Source: Methanomicrobia archaeon (lineage in GTDB: Archaea > Methanobacteriota_B > Thermococci > Methanofastidiosales > NM3). From it: a stretch of 22,823 bases of DNA. Positions within the stretch are counted from its first letter, which is position 1, and every line of letters begins with the position of its first letter. Under the pieces are notes generated by a model that saw nothing but the letters and a program-made list of their open reading frames with translations, had not been told where the DNA came from and did not search any database. The translations under genes and the position numbers were made by a program. Shown here one piece after another: positions 14,030 through 20,304 of the stretch. The DNA lies in assembly GCA_011372835.1 (NCBI GenBank), contig DSAJ01000167.1, positions 1-22,823 on the forward strand. Direction: 5' to 3'.

Positions 14030-15544
14030 TACGGCCTGCTGTGTGAGATGCGTCTCATGCGGACATGCAAGGAGCGGCACGTAGACGCCAAGCACGCGAT
14101 GCACGCCGCTTGTGACCCCCACCTCGCTAATCACGACGGAGTTGTTCTCAAGCACGTCGATGACGTTGAACGTGTTGCCGTAGCGTCCGTGCACGCGCCG
14201 CGATGATAGAGTGTTCGAGTTCGAGATCACCGTGCCGTCGATGATCGATGAAAACGAGACGTGCCTGTTGCCGTTGAGTATGAGGTGCACGCGTCCGGAA
14301 AGACGATTTAACACATCTCCCGCGTCCTCGATGACATCGCGCTCGCGCGTATAGGGCACCGGCACGATATGGTGATGAAAGACGACGACATTCATCTTTT
14401 TTGGATCGATCTGGCGTTCGATGCGCTTGAGCTGGCGGCGGCCGATGTAGCCTTCCTGTTCGTCATGCTTTACGCTGTCTGCCCATATGAAGTGCACGTC
14501 GCCCAGCGTGACGTTGTCAGCCGAGAAATAGTCGTAGAAGAGCTCACTTCCAAGGTGCATGTAGTCCCGCGCGCCGGGCACGACGAGCTGCGGCGAGGGA
14601 AGGCGCGCAAGCTGCTCGCGTGCCGTGACAAACGACCCGGTAAGCCCGTCATGGGTAACATCGCCCGCGTGAACGACGATGTCGGGCGCGAGCGCATTGA
14701 TCTTTTGCACAGCCGCCTCGTACACATCGGTGCGAAAGTCCGAAGTATCTCCGAAGTGCGTGTCGGAGAGCTGCACGATGCGGAACTTGCGCGTCGCCGC
14801 AGGCACGAGCGTGCTGTAGTGGCGCCTTCGCACCTCGGTGTGGGGCGTCTCGTAGCCGATATCGAATCTGCTGACATTGACGTGGCCGTCCTTGGTGTAT
14901 ATGTAGTTGAACGAAGGCGCATCGCCCGCACGGGTCTTGTACGAGGAGAACGTGGCCGAGTTGACGACGATCGTGTCCTCGATGCGATAGACGTTGAACG
15001 CATGGCGGTGCGCTGATAGGACGAGGTCGGCCCGGTAGTCGAGGATCACCTTGAGGACGTTCCCAGCATCGGTAAGCAGGCCCCTCTCCCGTCCCGAGCG
15101 CGGCACGGGAAGGAGGTGGTGGTGGAACGCCACCACGGTGAAGTAGTCCGAATAGTCGTTGAGGAACCGTTTCATGCCCTTGATGTCTGTCTTGCCGATG
15201 CGTCCCTCGTTCCTGTCAGGTATCGACGAGTCGAACGTGGCGCATGCGAGCGTGTCGGTGACATGGACCTTCTGAGGTTTGCCAAAATACTTCTCAAAAA
15301 GCGTGTAACCGACATTTCGCGCATCGTGGTTGCCCGGTGTGCACATGAGACTCTCGATCTCGCCAAGCTCCGTGCGCGCCCGCTGGTACTCGTGCTCGAA
15401 TCCATGCTCCGTCACATCGCCAACGTGGACCGCAACGTCGCACGGCAGCTTGCGCACGATGTCCATGCCCCGTCCGAAGGCTGCTGCATCGAAGTGATAC
15501 GTGTTGGAGAAGTGGGTGTCGGAGATCTGCACGATGCGGACCAT
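14021..15544 (-). CDS. Tandem-duplicated metallophosphoesterase with a degenerate second half
   Basis: A 507-residue protein made of two homologous calcineurin-like domains. The first half has D9-x-H11 (ISDTHF), G42-D43 (VHVGDVTEHG), G71-N72-H73-D74, FHHHLLPVP and AHRH in place of the final GHxH. The second half repeats the series as LSDTHF, HAGDVTHDG, GARD in place of GNHD, FHHHIVPVP and GNRH in place of GHxH. The second half has therefore lost the Asn/His of the third motif and a His of the last, so it is probably weak or regulatory. ATG 15544 gives a leaderless transcript from a TATA box at 15564-15574. The open frame upstream of it is non-coding. Substrate unknown; it converges on, and overlaps by nine bases, the other metallophosphoesterase. 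Confidence 0.87.
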   Translation of the reverse strand: MVRIVQISDTHFSNTYHFDAAAFGRGMDIVRKLPCDVAVHVGDVTEHGFEHEYQRARTELGEIESLMCTPGNHDARNVGYTLFEKYFGKPQKVHVTDTLACATFDSSIPDRNEGRIGKTDIKGMKRFLNDYSDYFTVVAFHHHLLPVPRSGRERGLLTDAGNVLKVILDYRADLVLSAHRHAFNVYRIEDTIVVNSATFSSYKTRAGDAPSFNYIYTKDGHVNVSRFDIGYETPHTEVRRRHYSTLVPAATRKFRIVQLSDTHFGDTSDFRTDVYEAAVQKINALAPDIVVHAGDVTHDGLTGSFVTAREQLARLPSPQLVVPGARDYMHLGSELFYDYFSADNVTLGDVHFIWADSVKHDEQEGYIGRRQLKRIERQIDPKKMNVVVFHHHIVPVPYTRERDVIEDAGDVLNRLSGRVHLILNGNRHVSFSSIIDGTVISNSNTLSSRRVHGRYGNTFNVIDVLENNSVVISEVGVTSGVHRVLGVYVPLLACPHETHLTQQAVSE

Positions 15545-15563
15545 GGGTATATCTGGTCGTGAA

Positions 15564-15574
15564 CACTTAAAAGG
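15564..15574 (-). promoter_or_regulatory. TATA box of the tandem metallophosphoesterase gene
   Basis: On the minus strand this reads CCTTTTAAGTG, about 25 bases before ATG 15544. This supports a leaderless start and excludes the longer upstream reading. Confidence 0.55.
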
Positions 15575-15619
15575 ATTCGTATCTGTACGTGGCGACCACG
15601 AGTACAAAACCCTCTCGCC

Positions 15620-15655
15620 ATGGGGCTTTGACAGGTGTGATGTCGGGTGCCCCAT
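15620..15655. repeat. Two-part hairpin in a divergent intergenic region
   Basis: ATGGGGC (15620-15626) pairs with GCCCCAT (15649-15655). Inside it GACA (15630-15633) pairs with TGTC (15641-15644) around a seven-base loop. It lies between the two predicted transcription starts (about 15545 minus and 15710 plus), outside both predicted transcripts. It may be an operator or belong to a small RNA; no other support. Confidence 0.4.
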
Positions 15656-15680
15656 CCCCCCATGATGCTCGTATGGAAAT

Positions 15681-15690
15681 GGTTATATAG
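15681..15690 (+). promoter_or_regulatory. TATA box of the VOC-fold gene
   Basis: GGTTATATAG lies about 26 bases before ATG 15711, predicting a leaderless transcript. This decides the start against the upstream GTG at 15690, which overlaps the TATA box. Confidence 0.6.
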
Positions 15691-15710
15691 TGGATGGAAA
15701 TAAAGTAATC

Positions 15711-16070
15711 ATGCCAAAAATCGTTCATTTTGACCTCCCTGCCGACGACCTCGAGCGGGCACGGAAGTTCTACACCGGCCTGTTCGGATGGACATTCGAG
15801 AAGCTCCCCATGGACTACTTCCTCATCACCACGAGCGATGAAAAGGGAAGCCTTGGCGGCGGCATGGGAAAGAGGGGTGATCCCGAACAGGGCATCACGA
15901 ACTTCATAGGTGTCGAAGGCATCGAGGACTACATGCGAAGGGTCGAAAAGGCCGGCGGAAGCGTTATCAGCCCGAAACAGACGGTGCCGGGGTGGGGGCA
16001 TATGGCGCTTTGTGCCGATACCGAAGGCAACGTCTTCGGGCTCTTTGAAGAGGACGCCAGTGCCACATAG
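15711..16070 (+). CDS. VOC-superfamily (glyoxalase/dioxygenase fold) protein
   Basis: A 119-residue single-module protein of the vicinal oxygen chelate superfamily. Typical landmarks: IVHFDLPADDLERARKFY at the N-terminus (metal-site His H6), LFGWTFEK, FIGVEGIEDYMRRVEKAGG at the start of the second beta-alpha unit, and DTEGNVFGLFE at the C-terminus with a terminal acidic residue. This subgroup is usually annotated as a glyoxalase/bleomycin-resistance-like protein of unknown substrate, often a dimer. The stop is followed by a 143-base gap. Confidence 0.88.
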   Translation: MPKIVHFDLPADDLERARKFYTGLFGWTFEKLPMDYFLITTSDEKGSLGGGMGKRGDPEQGITNFIGVEGIEDYMRRVEKAGGSVISPKQTVPGWGHMALCADTEGNVFGLFEEDASAT

Positions 16071-16130
16071 CGGGAGCACGTGGGTCTCCTGGCTTCGACA
16101 CGTGATGATGCGTCCACCACCAGGATAGAG

Positions 16131-16190
16131 TAACTTTTATACCGCATCGCCAAGCGACCGCAAGGGCCACGTTTTGCACAAAAGATAAAA
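16131..16190 (+). promoter_or_regulatory. Promoter region of the CBS-domain gene
   Basis: AAAGATAAAA (16181-16190) lies about 28 bases before ATG 16214 and would give a leaderless transcript. A second TATA-like element, TAACTTTTATACC (16130-16142), lies further upstream. Earlier in the gap, the palindrome CACGTG occurs twice (16077-16082 and 16099-16104), and TCCTGG/CCAGGA form an inverted repeat (16087-16092 and 16120-16125). Confidence 0.4.
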
Positions 16191-16213
16191 GCGTCCCGTG
16201 CGATATCACATCA

Positions 16214-16615
16214 ATGGAAAAGAAGCTCTCTACGCCGGTCAAGGAGTTCATCACGCCGCATCTTCTTACCATCGCGGGCGACAAGACGCTGCACGACGCC
16301 GCGTCGCTCATGTCGTCGATAAACATCGGTTCACTCGTCGTGGAGGAGGACCATCATCCGGTCGGCATCGTCACCGAACGCGACATCATCAACGCCGTTG
16401 CCGCCGACATCGACCTCAACGCCACGCTGGTGGGCAAAAAGATGAAAAAAAAGCTCATCGCCATCGAATCGACGATGCCCGTGCAGGAGGCGCTCCTTAT
16501 CATGTCAAAGGAAAACATCCGCCACCTGCTCGTCCAGGAGCACGGCCGCTACATCGGCATGTTCTCGTTCAAGAACTTCCTCGACCTGGAGCGGCTGCGC
16601 ATCGGCATCATGTGA
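16214..16615 (+). CDS. CBS-domain pair protein
   Basis: A 133-residue stand-alone Bateman module with two CBS domains (about 8-62 and 72-128). The first has the usual LHDAASLMSSINIGSLVVEE and VGIVTERDII; the second has VQEALLIMSKENIRHLLVQE and YIGMFSFKNFL. Such proteins sense adenine nucleotides or similar ligands and regulate partners that cannot be named from sequence. The last eight bases overlap the 3' end of the convergent 2-phosphoglycerate kinase gene. Confidence 0.92.
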   Translation: MEKKLSTPVKEFITPHLLTIAGDKTLHDAASLMSSINIGSLVVEEDHHPVGIVTERDIINAVAADIDLNATLVGKKMKKKLIAIESTMPVQEALLIMSKENIRHLLVQEHGRYIGMFSFKNFLDLERLRIGIM

Positions 16616-17477
16616 GAAGCGCCTTCATCTTTCGCGTGGCAATCCCCAGTATGGCCGCGGATGTCTTCTCGAACTCCCTGTTCTCGAGCGACGGTACCCC
16701 TTTCTCCTCGGCCGACTCCCGCAGGTAATCCTGTATGCGTATGATCGCATCGAGGGAGTCGATGTACTGCTGGGCGTCCCTGCGCACGTGAGTCGCCGAT
16801 GCTCGGGATATGAAGCGGGCCTTGTGGGTCTCGTGATTGTCGAGGTACATGTTGACCATGACCACGTGCGGACTCGTCTCGATGAACTCGGATGCGATGT
16901 GGACGCCCTCGATCACAAGCGAGATGCCCTCGCGAAGCGAGCGCTCGATCACCGCGTTGATCCCCGTGCAGACCGCCTTTGCCTGCTCGCGGAATCCCAC
17001 GATGACCTTGTCCTCGCGGACACGGTACGTGATCGCCTCCCATGCGTCGTAGCTCGAATAGTGCACTGCGGGCATGAGGCTCGGTGCGATCATGTTCTTC
17101 ATGATCTCCCTGATCGTGTCGGTGCCGATGACCTGCTTAATGCCGAGGCGGTGTGCGATCTCGAGAGCGACCGACGACTTGCCTATGCCGGAAGGTCCAC
17201 CGATAAGGATGACGATAGGGATGCGCTCGTGGCGCACCCTGCTCCAGGTCATGTAGTTCTCAGCTGTCTCCTCGTCGATGGTCTGAAGCTGCGACACGAC
17301 GATGTCGCGCAGCTCGTCGCTAGAGATCTCGTCCACGCCCTGACCCTCGATGTCGCGCTGTATCGACTTCGCGAGGTCGTAGGCCTTGTGATTGACGAGG
17401 CCGGCGGCTGTTATCGACTCGGTAAGCTTCCACCTGGAGTACGGTTCCCTGAATCCATCCTTTCGAATATACAACAT
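16608..17477 (-). CDS. 2-phosphoglycerate kinase with N-terminal ATP-cone-like region
   Basis: Phosphorylates 2-phosphoglycerate to 2,3-bisphosphoglycerate, the precursor of cyclic 2,3-diphosphoglycerate, a solute of some methanogens. It has 289 residues. The N-terminal 85 residues resemble an ATP-cone nucleotide-sensing domain (IRKDGFREPYSRWKLTESI). The kinase domain starts with a Walker A motif at 93-102 (GGPSGIGKSS), followed by the IGTDTIREIMKN segment, HYSSYDAWEA and LVIEGVHI, all usual for the family. It starts three bases after the stop of apgM and is clearly in the same operon. Since apgM makes 2-phosphoglycerate, the two enzymes act in sequence. The cyclising synthetase is not in the window, so whether the cyclic product is made is unknown. 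Confidence 0.88.
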   Translation of the reverse strand: MLYIRKDGFREPYSRWKLTESITAAGLVNHKAYDLAKSIQRDIEGQGVDEISSDELRDIVVSQLQTIDEETAENYMTWSRVRHERIPIVILIGGPSGIGKSSVALEIAHRLGIKQVIGTDTIREIMKNMIAPSLMPAVHYSSYDAWEAITYRVREDKVIVGFREQAKAVCTGINAVIERSLREGISLVIEGVHIASEFIETSPHVVMVNMYLDNHETHKARFISRASATHVRRDAQQYIDSLDAIIRIQDYLRESAEEKGVPSLENREFEKTSAAILGIATRKMKALLT

Positions 17478-17480
17478 CTC

Positions 17481-18710
17481 TCATGCACCGAACTTTTTCA
17501 CTTTGTTTGCCTGATTCATCATCAGGTAGACGATGTCCTCGGCGAAGATGTGGCCAAGGCCGCCCCTGGCGCACGAACGCTCGTCGAATCGGCCCACATC
17601 ATCGGTCCTCACGCGCCCGCCCCACATGACAAACGGGACGTCCTCGCCCGAATGGTCCTTGACAACACATGGCGAGGAATGGTCGCCCGTGAGCGCGATG
17701 ACCGTGTCGTGGGGGTCGGGTATCGAGGAGATGATCGTGCCCATCATCGCATCGAGCTTTTTGATCATTGCTTCCTTCTTTACGGGATCGCCGTCGTGGG
17801 ATGCCGTGTCGGTGGGTTTGAAGTGGGTGAAGACGAAGTCGTATGACCTGAGCGCCTCGATGGTCGCTTCCGCCTTCGCCTGGGCGTTGGTATCGTATTC
17901 GCCTGTGACCTCCGGAACGTCGATGAGGTCGAATCCGTAACATCGTGCCACGCCGCGGATCAGTGCGGTTGCGGCGATGCATGCCGCGGATGCGCCAAAC
18001 TGCTCCTGGAACGTGGGTACTGCCGGACGGACGCCCGCGCCTCGCACGAGCAGGAAGTTGGCGGGAAGGTCGCCCGCATCGATGCGCTTGGCATTGAGCC
18101 GATGGTCCCTCAAGACCTCGTAGGCCTGGCTGACAAACGAGTTGAGAAGCGATGCGGTGCGGCGAGCCGCGTCAGAGCCGTCAAGCGGCTCGATGGTCAA
18201 AGGAGAAACACCCGTGTGATGCGGGTCGCCGTCGGAGACCTCGGGCGAGAGCCCCTCGTCCTCGAGCACGAGCGCGGCTCGGGTCCCCGTGGCCGCGCGA
18301 AACGAGAAGGGAACGCCGATGTCGACCGTCTCCCTTACCTCGCGTGAGAGCTCGTCGAGGTGACGTGGCGATCGGCCTGCGCGCCTGTCGGTGACGATGC
18401 CGTCCTCGACGGTGCCGAAGTTCACGCGAAAGCCAATGGCGCCACTCGTGGGTTCGATGCCAACGCCTAGCGCCTCGAGGTAGCCGCGCCCACGATACGT
18501 CTTGAGCGGATCCTGTCCCAAGATCGCGATGTGGGCGGTGTCGCTTCCGGCGGGAAGCCCTCGCCTGAGCGGGTGCATCATGCCGCATATCCCCTCGCGA
18601 GCGAGGCGGTCGAGGTGCGGGAAGGTACCATGCTCAAGCGGCGTCAGGTAATTGAACTCACGTATCGGCACATCGCCGATGCCGTCGGCTATGATAAGGA
18701 TCAACTTCAC
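17481..18710 (-). CDS. apgM: Cofactor-independent phosphoglycerate mutase, archaeal type
   Basis: Interconverts 3- and 2-phosphoglycerate in glycolysis and gluconeogenesis without 2,3-bisphosphoglycerate. It has 409 residues, an alkaline-phosphatase-fold enzyme with two bound metal ions. Metal and active-site motifs: IIADGIGD (D9), the nucleophile serine S56 in PAGSDTAHIAILG, GRGYLEALG, THFKPTDTASHDGD (Asp and His ligands), TGDHSSPC (Asp-His) and the terminal GGLGHIFAED. The start is uncertain between GTG 18719 and GTG 18710. I prefer 18710, because AAGGTG stands six bases before it and the protein then begins MKLILIIADG, as relatives do. It is first in the operon with 2-phosphoglycerate kinase. 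Confidence 0.93.
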   Translation of the reverse strand: MKLILIIADGIGDVPIREFNYLTPLEHGTFPHLDRLAREGICGMMHPLRRGLPAGSDTAHIAILGQDPLKTYRGRGYLEALGVGIEPTSGAIGFRVNFGTVEDGIVTDRRAGRSPRHLDELSREVRETVDIGVPFSFRAATGTRAALVLEDEGLSPEVSDGDPHHTGVSPLTIEPLDGSDAARRTASLLNSFVSQAYEVLRDHRLNAKRIDAGDLPANFLLVRGAGVRPAVPTFQEQFGASAACIAATALIRGVARCYGFDLIDVPEVTGEYDTNAQAKAEATIEALRSYDFVFTHFKPTDTASHDGDPVKKEAMIKKLDAMMGTIISSIPDPHDTVIALTGDHSSPCVVKDHSGEDVPFVMWGGRVRTDDVGRFDERSCARGGLGHIFAEDIVYLMMNQANKVKKFGA

Positions 18711-18740
18711 GGTAGACACCTTAATGGAAATCGGTGTCAG

Positions 18741-18752
18741 CGAATAAAAAAA
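18741..18752 (-). promoter_or_regulatory. TATA box of the apgM operon
   Basis: On the minus strand this reads GTTTTTTTATTCG-like AT-rich sequence about 36 bases before GTG 18710. It lies directly next to the inverted repeat at 18761-18833. Confidence 0.4.
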
Positions 18753-18760
18753 CTATGTAC

Positions 18761-18833
18761 GAAAAGGGGAGAAGGTAGGGTATATAGGAGGTTTTTGATG
18801 TCAGAATGGGCCCCTACCTTTTTCCACCTTTTT
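18761..18833. repeat. Long imperfect inverted repeat upstream of apgM
   Basis: The left arm GAAAAGGGGAGAAGGTAGGG (18761-18780) pairs with the right arm at 18812-18833. There are nine perfect pairs next to the loop (AAGGTAGGG/CCCTACCTT), then G-T and A-T, GG/CC, GG/CC and AAAA/TTTT with two single-base bulges. The 31-base loop holds TATATA, AGGAGG and an ATG (18798). It sits between the apgM promoter and the 3' end of the small minus-strand gene. Read on the minus strand the right arm comes first, and T-rich sequence follows about nine bases after the left arm, so it could also terminate the small gene's transcript. Confidence 0.55.
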
Positions 18834-18892
18834 TATAACGAAGATGAAAAGCGTATTGGTGCACGTACTTCAAAAACGTGTCACGAAGTGAT

Positions 18893-19090
18893 TCAGTCGG
18901 TCACCTCAAACCATGTCTCCTCAGTGTCCTTGTCGATGCACAACAATACCTTGTACGATTCGATGAGGGCCGAGGTCTCGTCGACGCTGCGGCCGATGAC
19001 GGAAGCAACATGGGTGGTGGCGCGCTCGCGCTCTTCCTGATACGGGGATATGTCCTTGACAAAGTACGATACAACGTTTTCTCGGGTCAC
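18893..19090 (-). CDS. Small acidic protein of unknown function
   Basis: A soluble, acidic protein of 65 residues, beginning MTRENVVSYFVKDISPYQEE and ending WFEVTD; predicted mixed helix and strand, one cysteine. I recognise no family. Support: the codons follow the GC-ending bias of neighbouring genes, GTG 19090 has a GGAG site nine bases upstream, and a TATA box (19129-19137, reading ATTTTTAAG on the minus strand) lies at the right distance. The longer reading to TTG 19123 has no better site. A plus-strand reading over the same bases (18798-19040) has a good ribosome site but a poor protein. Confidence 0.6.
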   Translation of the reverse strand: MTRENVVSYFVKDISPYQEERERATTHVASVIGRSVDETSALIESYKVLLCIDKDTEETWFEVTD

Positions 19091-19162
19091 TCCTATCAAC
19101 TCCTGTGGTACGTCGAAAGACAAGACTACTTAAAAATGTTGCCCTATTATGTATGGCAGGCG

Positions 19163-19840
19163 TCATATGCGCGCTAGATAGTTGTCGATATGGTCCGGGT
19201 CGTATGGCTGATCCCTTCCCGGACAGTCAAGCTTGTTGCACAGTATGCATGAGCTAAACGGTATGTTGGTGGGGAAGTAGATGCCCGAGAGCGACTTGAG
19301 CGGATGCATGATGTGCTTGCGGTCGAGACGGACGTAGCTGCCGACGCCGGCAGGCGCAAGCAGCGTGAAGAGCGGGTCCTGCTGCTGAAGCGGCCAATAG
19401 TCGAGCGAGCCGGGGCTCACCTTGGAAAAGTAGGGCAGGTCGCTATGCTCCTTCAAGTGGGCCTCGAACGCGCGAACGGTCTCACGCAGCGCGAGATTGA
19501 ACATGAAGTCGAGCATGTACTGGCGAAGCACGTCCGAGGACGCCTCGTGGAGCGCCTCGTCCGTCTCGAGCCCGAGCGTCATGACAAATGGAACGACATC
19601 CTTCTTTCGGGCAAGGCAGCTGGCAAGGAGGTCGCTTTCAAACGTGACGCCGTCGATGACGACGGTGTCGTCGTGTGCCTGGTCGACATGCGCCCACTGG
19701 TAGATGACATCCGCGTCGGCAAGGCCGTCGCACTGGCCGACAAGCTCGTCGATAAGCTCCACGAACCGGTCCGAGCCGTGGAGCGGGAAAATGGAGAGCA
19801 CGTTCTCCTTGGTGATCATCGGGTCGTAATGAAAGTGCAT
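19163..19840 (-). CDS. Stand-alone cobalamin-dependent methionine synthase activation-domain protein
   Basis: A 225-residue protein matching the activation (reactivation) domain of cobalamin-dependent methionine synthase MetH, which binds S-adenosylmethionine during reductive methylation of B12. The core reads KVSPGSLDYWPLQQQDPLF (140-158) and HPLKSLSGIYFP (179-190), close to the MetH pattern R-x-S-x-GY...W and M-x-P-x-x-S-x-x-G. It continues with a C-terminal cluster C198-x2-C201-x4-C206 (CILCNKLDC), as in the stand-alone archaeal and anaerobic bacterial versions, where such cysteines may hold an iron-sulfur cluster. The start is uncertain; ATG 19840 fits a leaderless transcript from a TATA box at 19865-19877, while ATG 19855 and GTG 19864 are too close to it. 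No methyltransferase or corrinoid protein gene is adjacent. It probably reactivates a corrinoid methyltransferase encoded elsewhere. Confidence 0.87.
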   Translation of the reverse strand: MHFHYDPMITKENVLSIFPLHGSDRFVELIDELVGQCDGLADADVIYQWAHVDQAHDDTVVIDGVTFESDLLASCLARKKDVVPFVMTLGLETDEALHEASSDVLRQYMLDFMFNLALRETVRAFEAHLKEHSDLPYFSKVSPGSLDYWPLQQQDPLFTLLAPAGVGSYVRLDRKHIMHPLKSLSGIYFPTNIPFSSCILCNKLDCPGRDQPYDPDHIDNYLARI

Positions 19841-19897
19841 CGTTATAGATGTCATGCGGCACACGATAAATAATTATCTCTCTCGAAAAGTTAGCAA

Positions 19898-19908
19898 AGT
19901 ATAAAAAC
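19898..19908 (+). promoter_or_regulatory. TATA box of the trmO-mutS unit
   Basis: AGTATAAAAAC lies about 27 bases before ATG 19930, which predicts a leaderless transcript. The G-run just before the ATG is too close for a normal ribosome site. Confidence 0.6.
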
Positions 19909-19929
19909 GCAGCATGAGGAAAGGGGGAT

Positions 19930-20304
19930 ATGTCTGATGAGATCGCCACGCTTTACAGGATTGGCACGGTGGTGTCCGTCGAGGGCGACCTGTCCACCAT
20001 ACGGATCGAACCTGACTACATCGACGGCCTCTACCGCATCGACACCGCAAACCATCTCGACATCCTCTTCTGGATACCGCTAGACAGGGGCGTGCTCAGG
20101 GTGCATCCGCACGGCGACCCGGAACGCAGGCTGCGGGGCGTCTTCTCGACAAGGAGCCCCGTGCGTCCGAACCCCATCGGCCTCACGCGCGTCAAGCTCG
20201 TGAGCCACGAGGGTGCAACGATCGTCGTTCGGGGGCTTGACGCGCTCATCGCCACCGCGGCGGTCGACATCAAGATTGGAGAGGGACCAACGCATGGACA
20301 TTGA
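19930..20304 (+). CDS. TrmO-like (TsaA/YaeB fold) tRNA methyltransferase
   Basis: A 124-residue protein of the TsaA/YaeB beta-barrel family. The characterised member TrmO uses S-adenosylmethionine to methylate N6-threonylcarbamoyladenosine at position 37 of tRNA. The signature GVFSTRSPVRPNPIGLT (70-86) is complete, with HPHGD before it, as in the family. The usual LDIKPY near the C-terminus is represented by VDIKIGEGPTHGH and ends at once, so the protein is near the short end of the family. The last 11 bases overlap the start of the MutS-like gene, so the two are translationally coupled. Confidence 0.87.
   Translation: MSDEIATLYRIGTVVSVEGDLSTIRIEPDYIDGLYRIDTANHLDILFWIPLDRGVLRVHPHGDPERRLRGVFSTRSPVRPNPIGLTRVKLVSHEGATIVVRGLDALIATAAVDIKIGEGPTHGH

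Noticed and set aside
20213..20293. N-terminal extension of the MutS-like ATPase
   Set aside because: It lies inside the TrmO-like gene in a different frame; ATG 20294 begins the family-like sequence.
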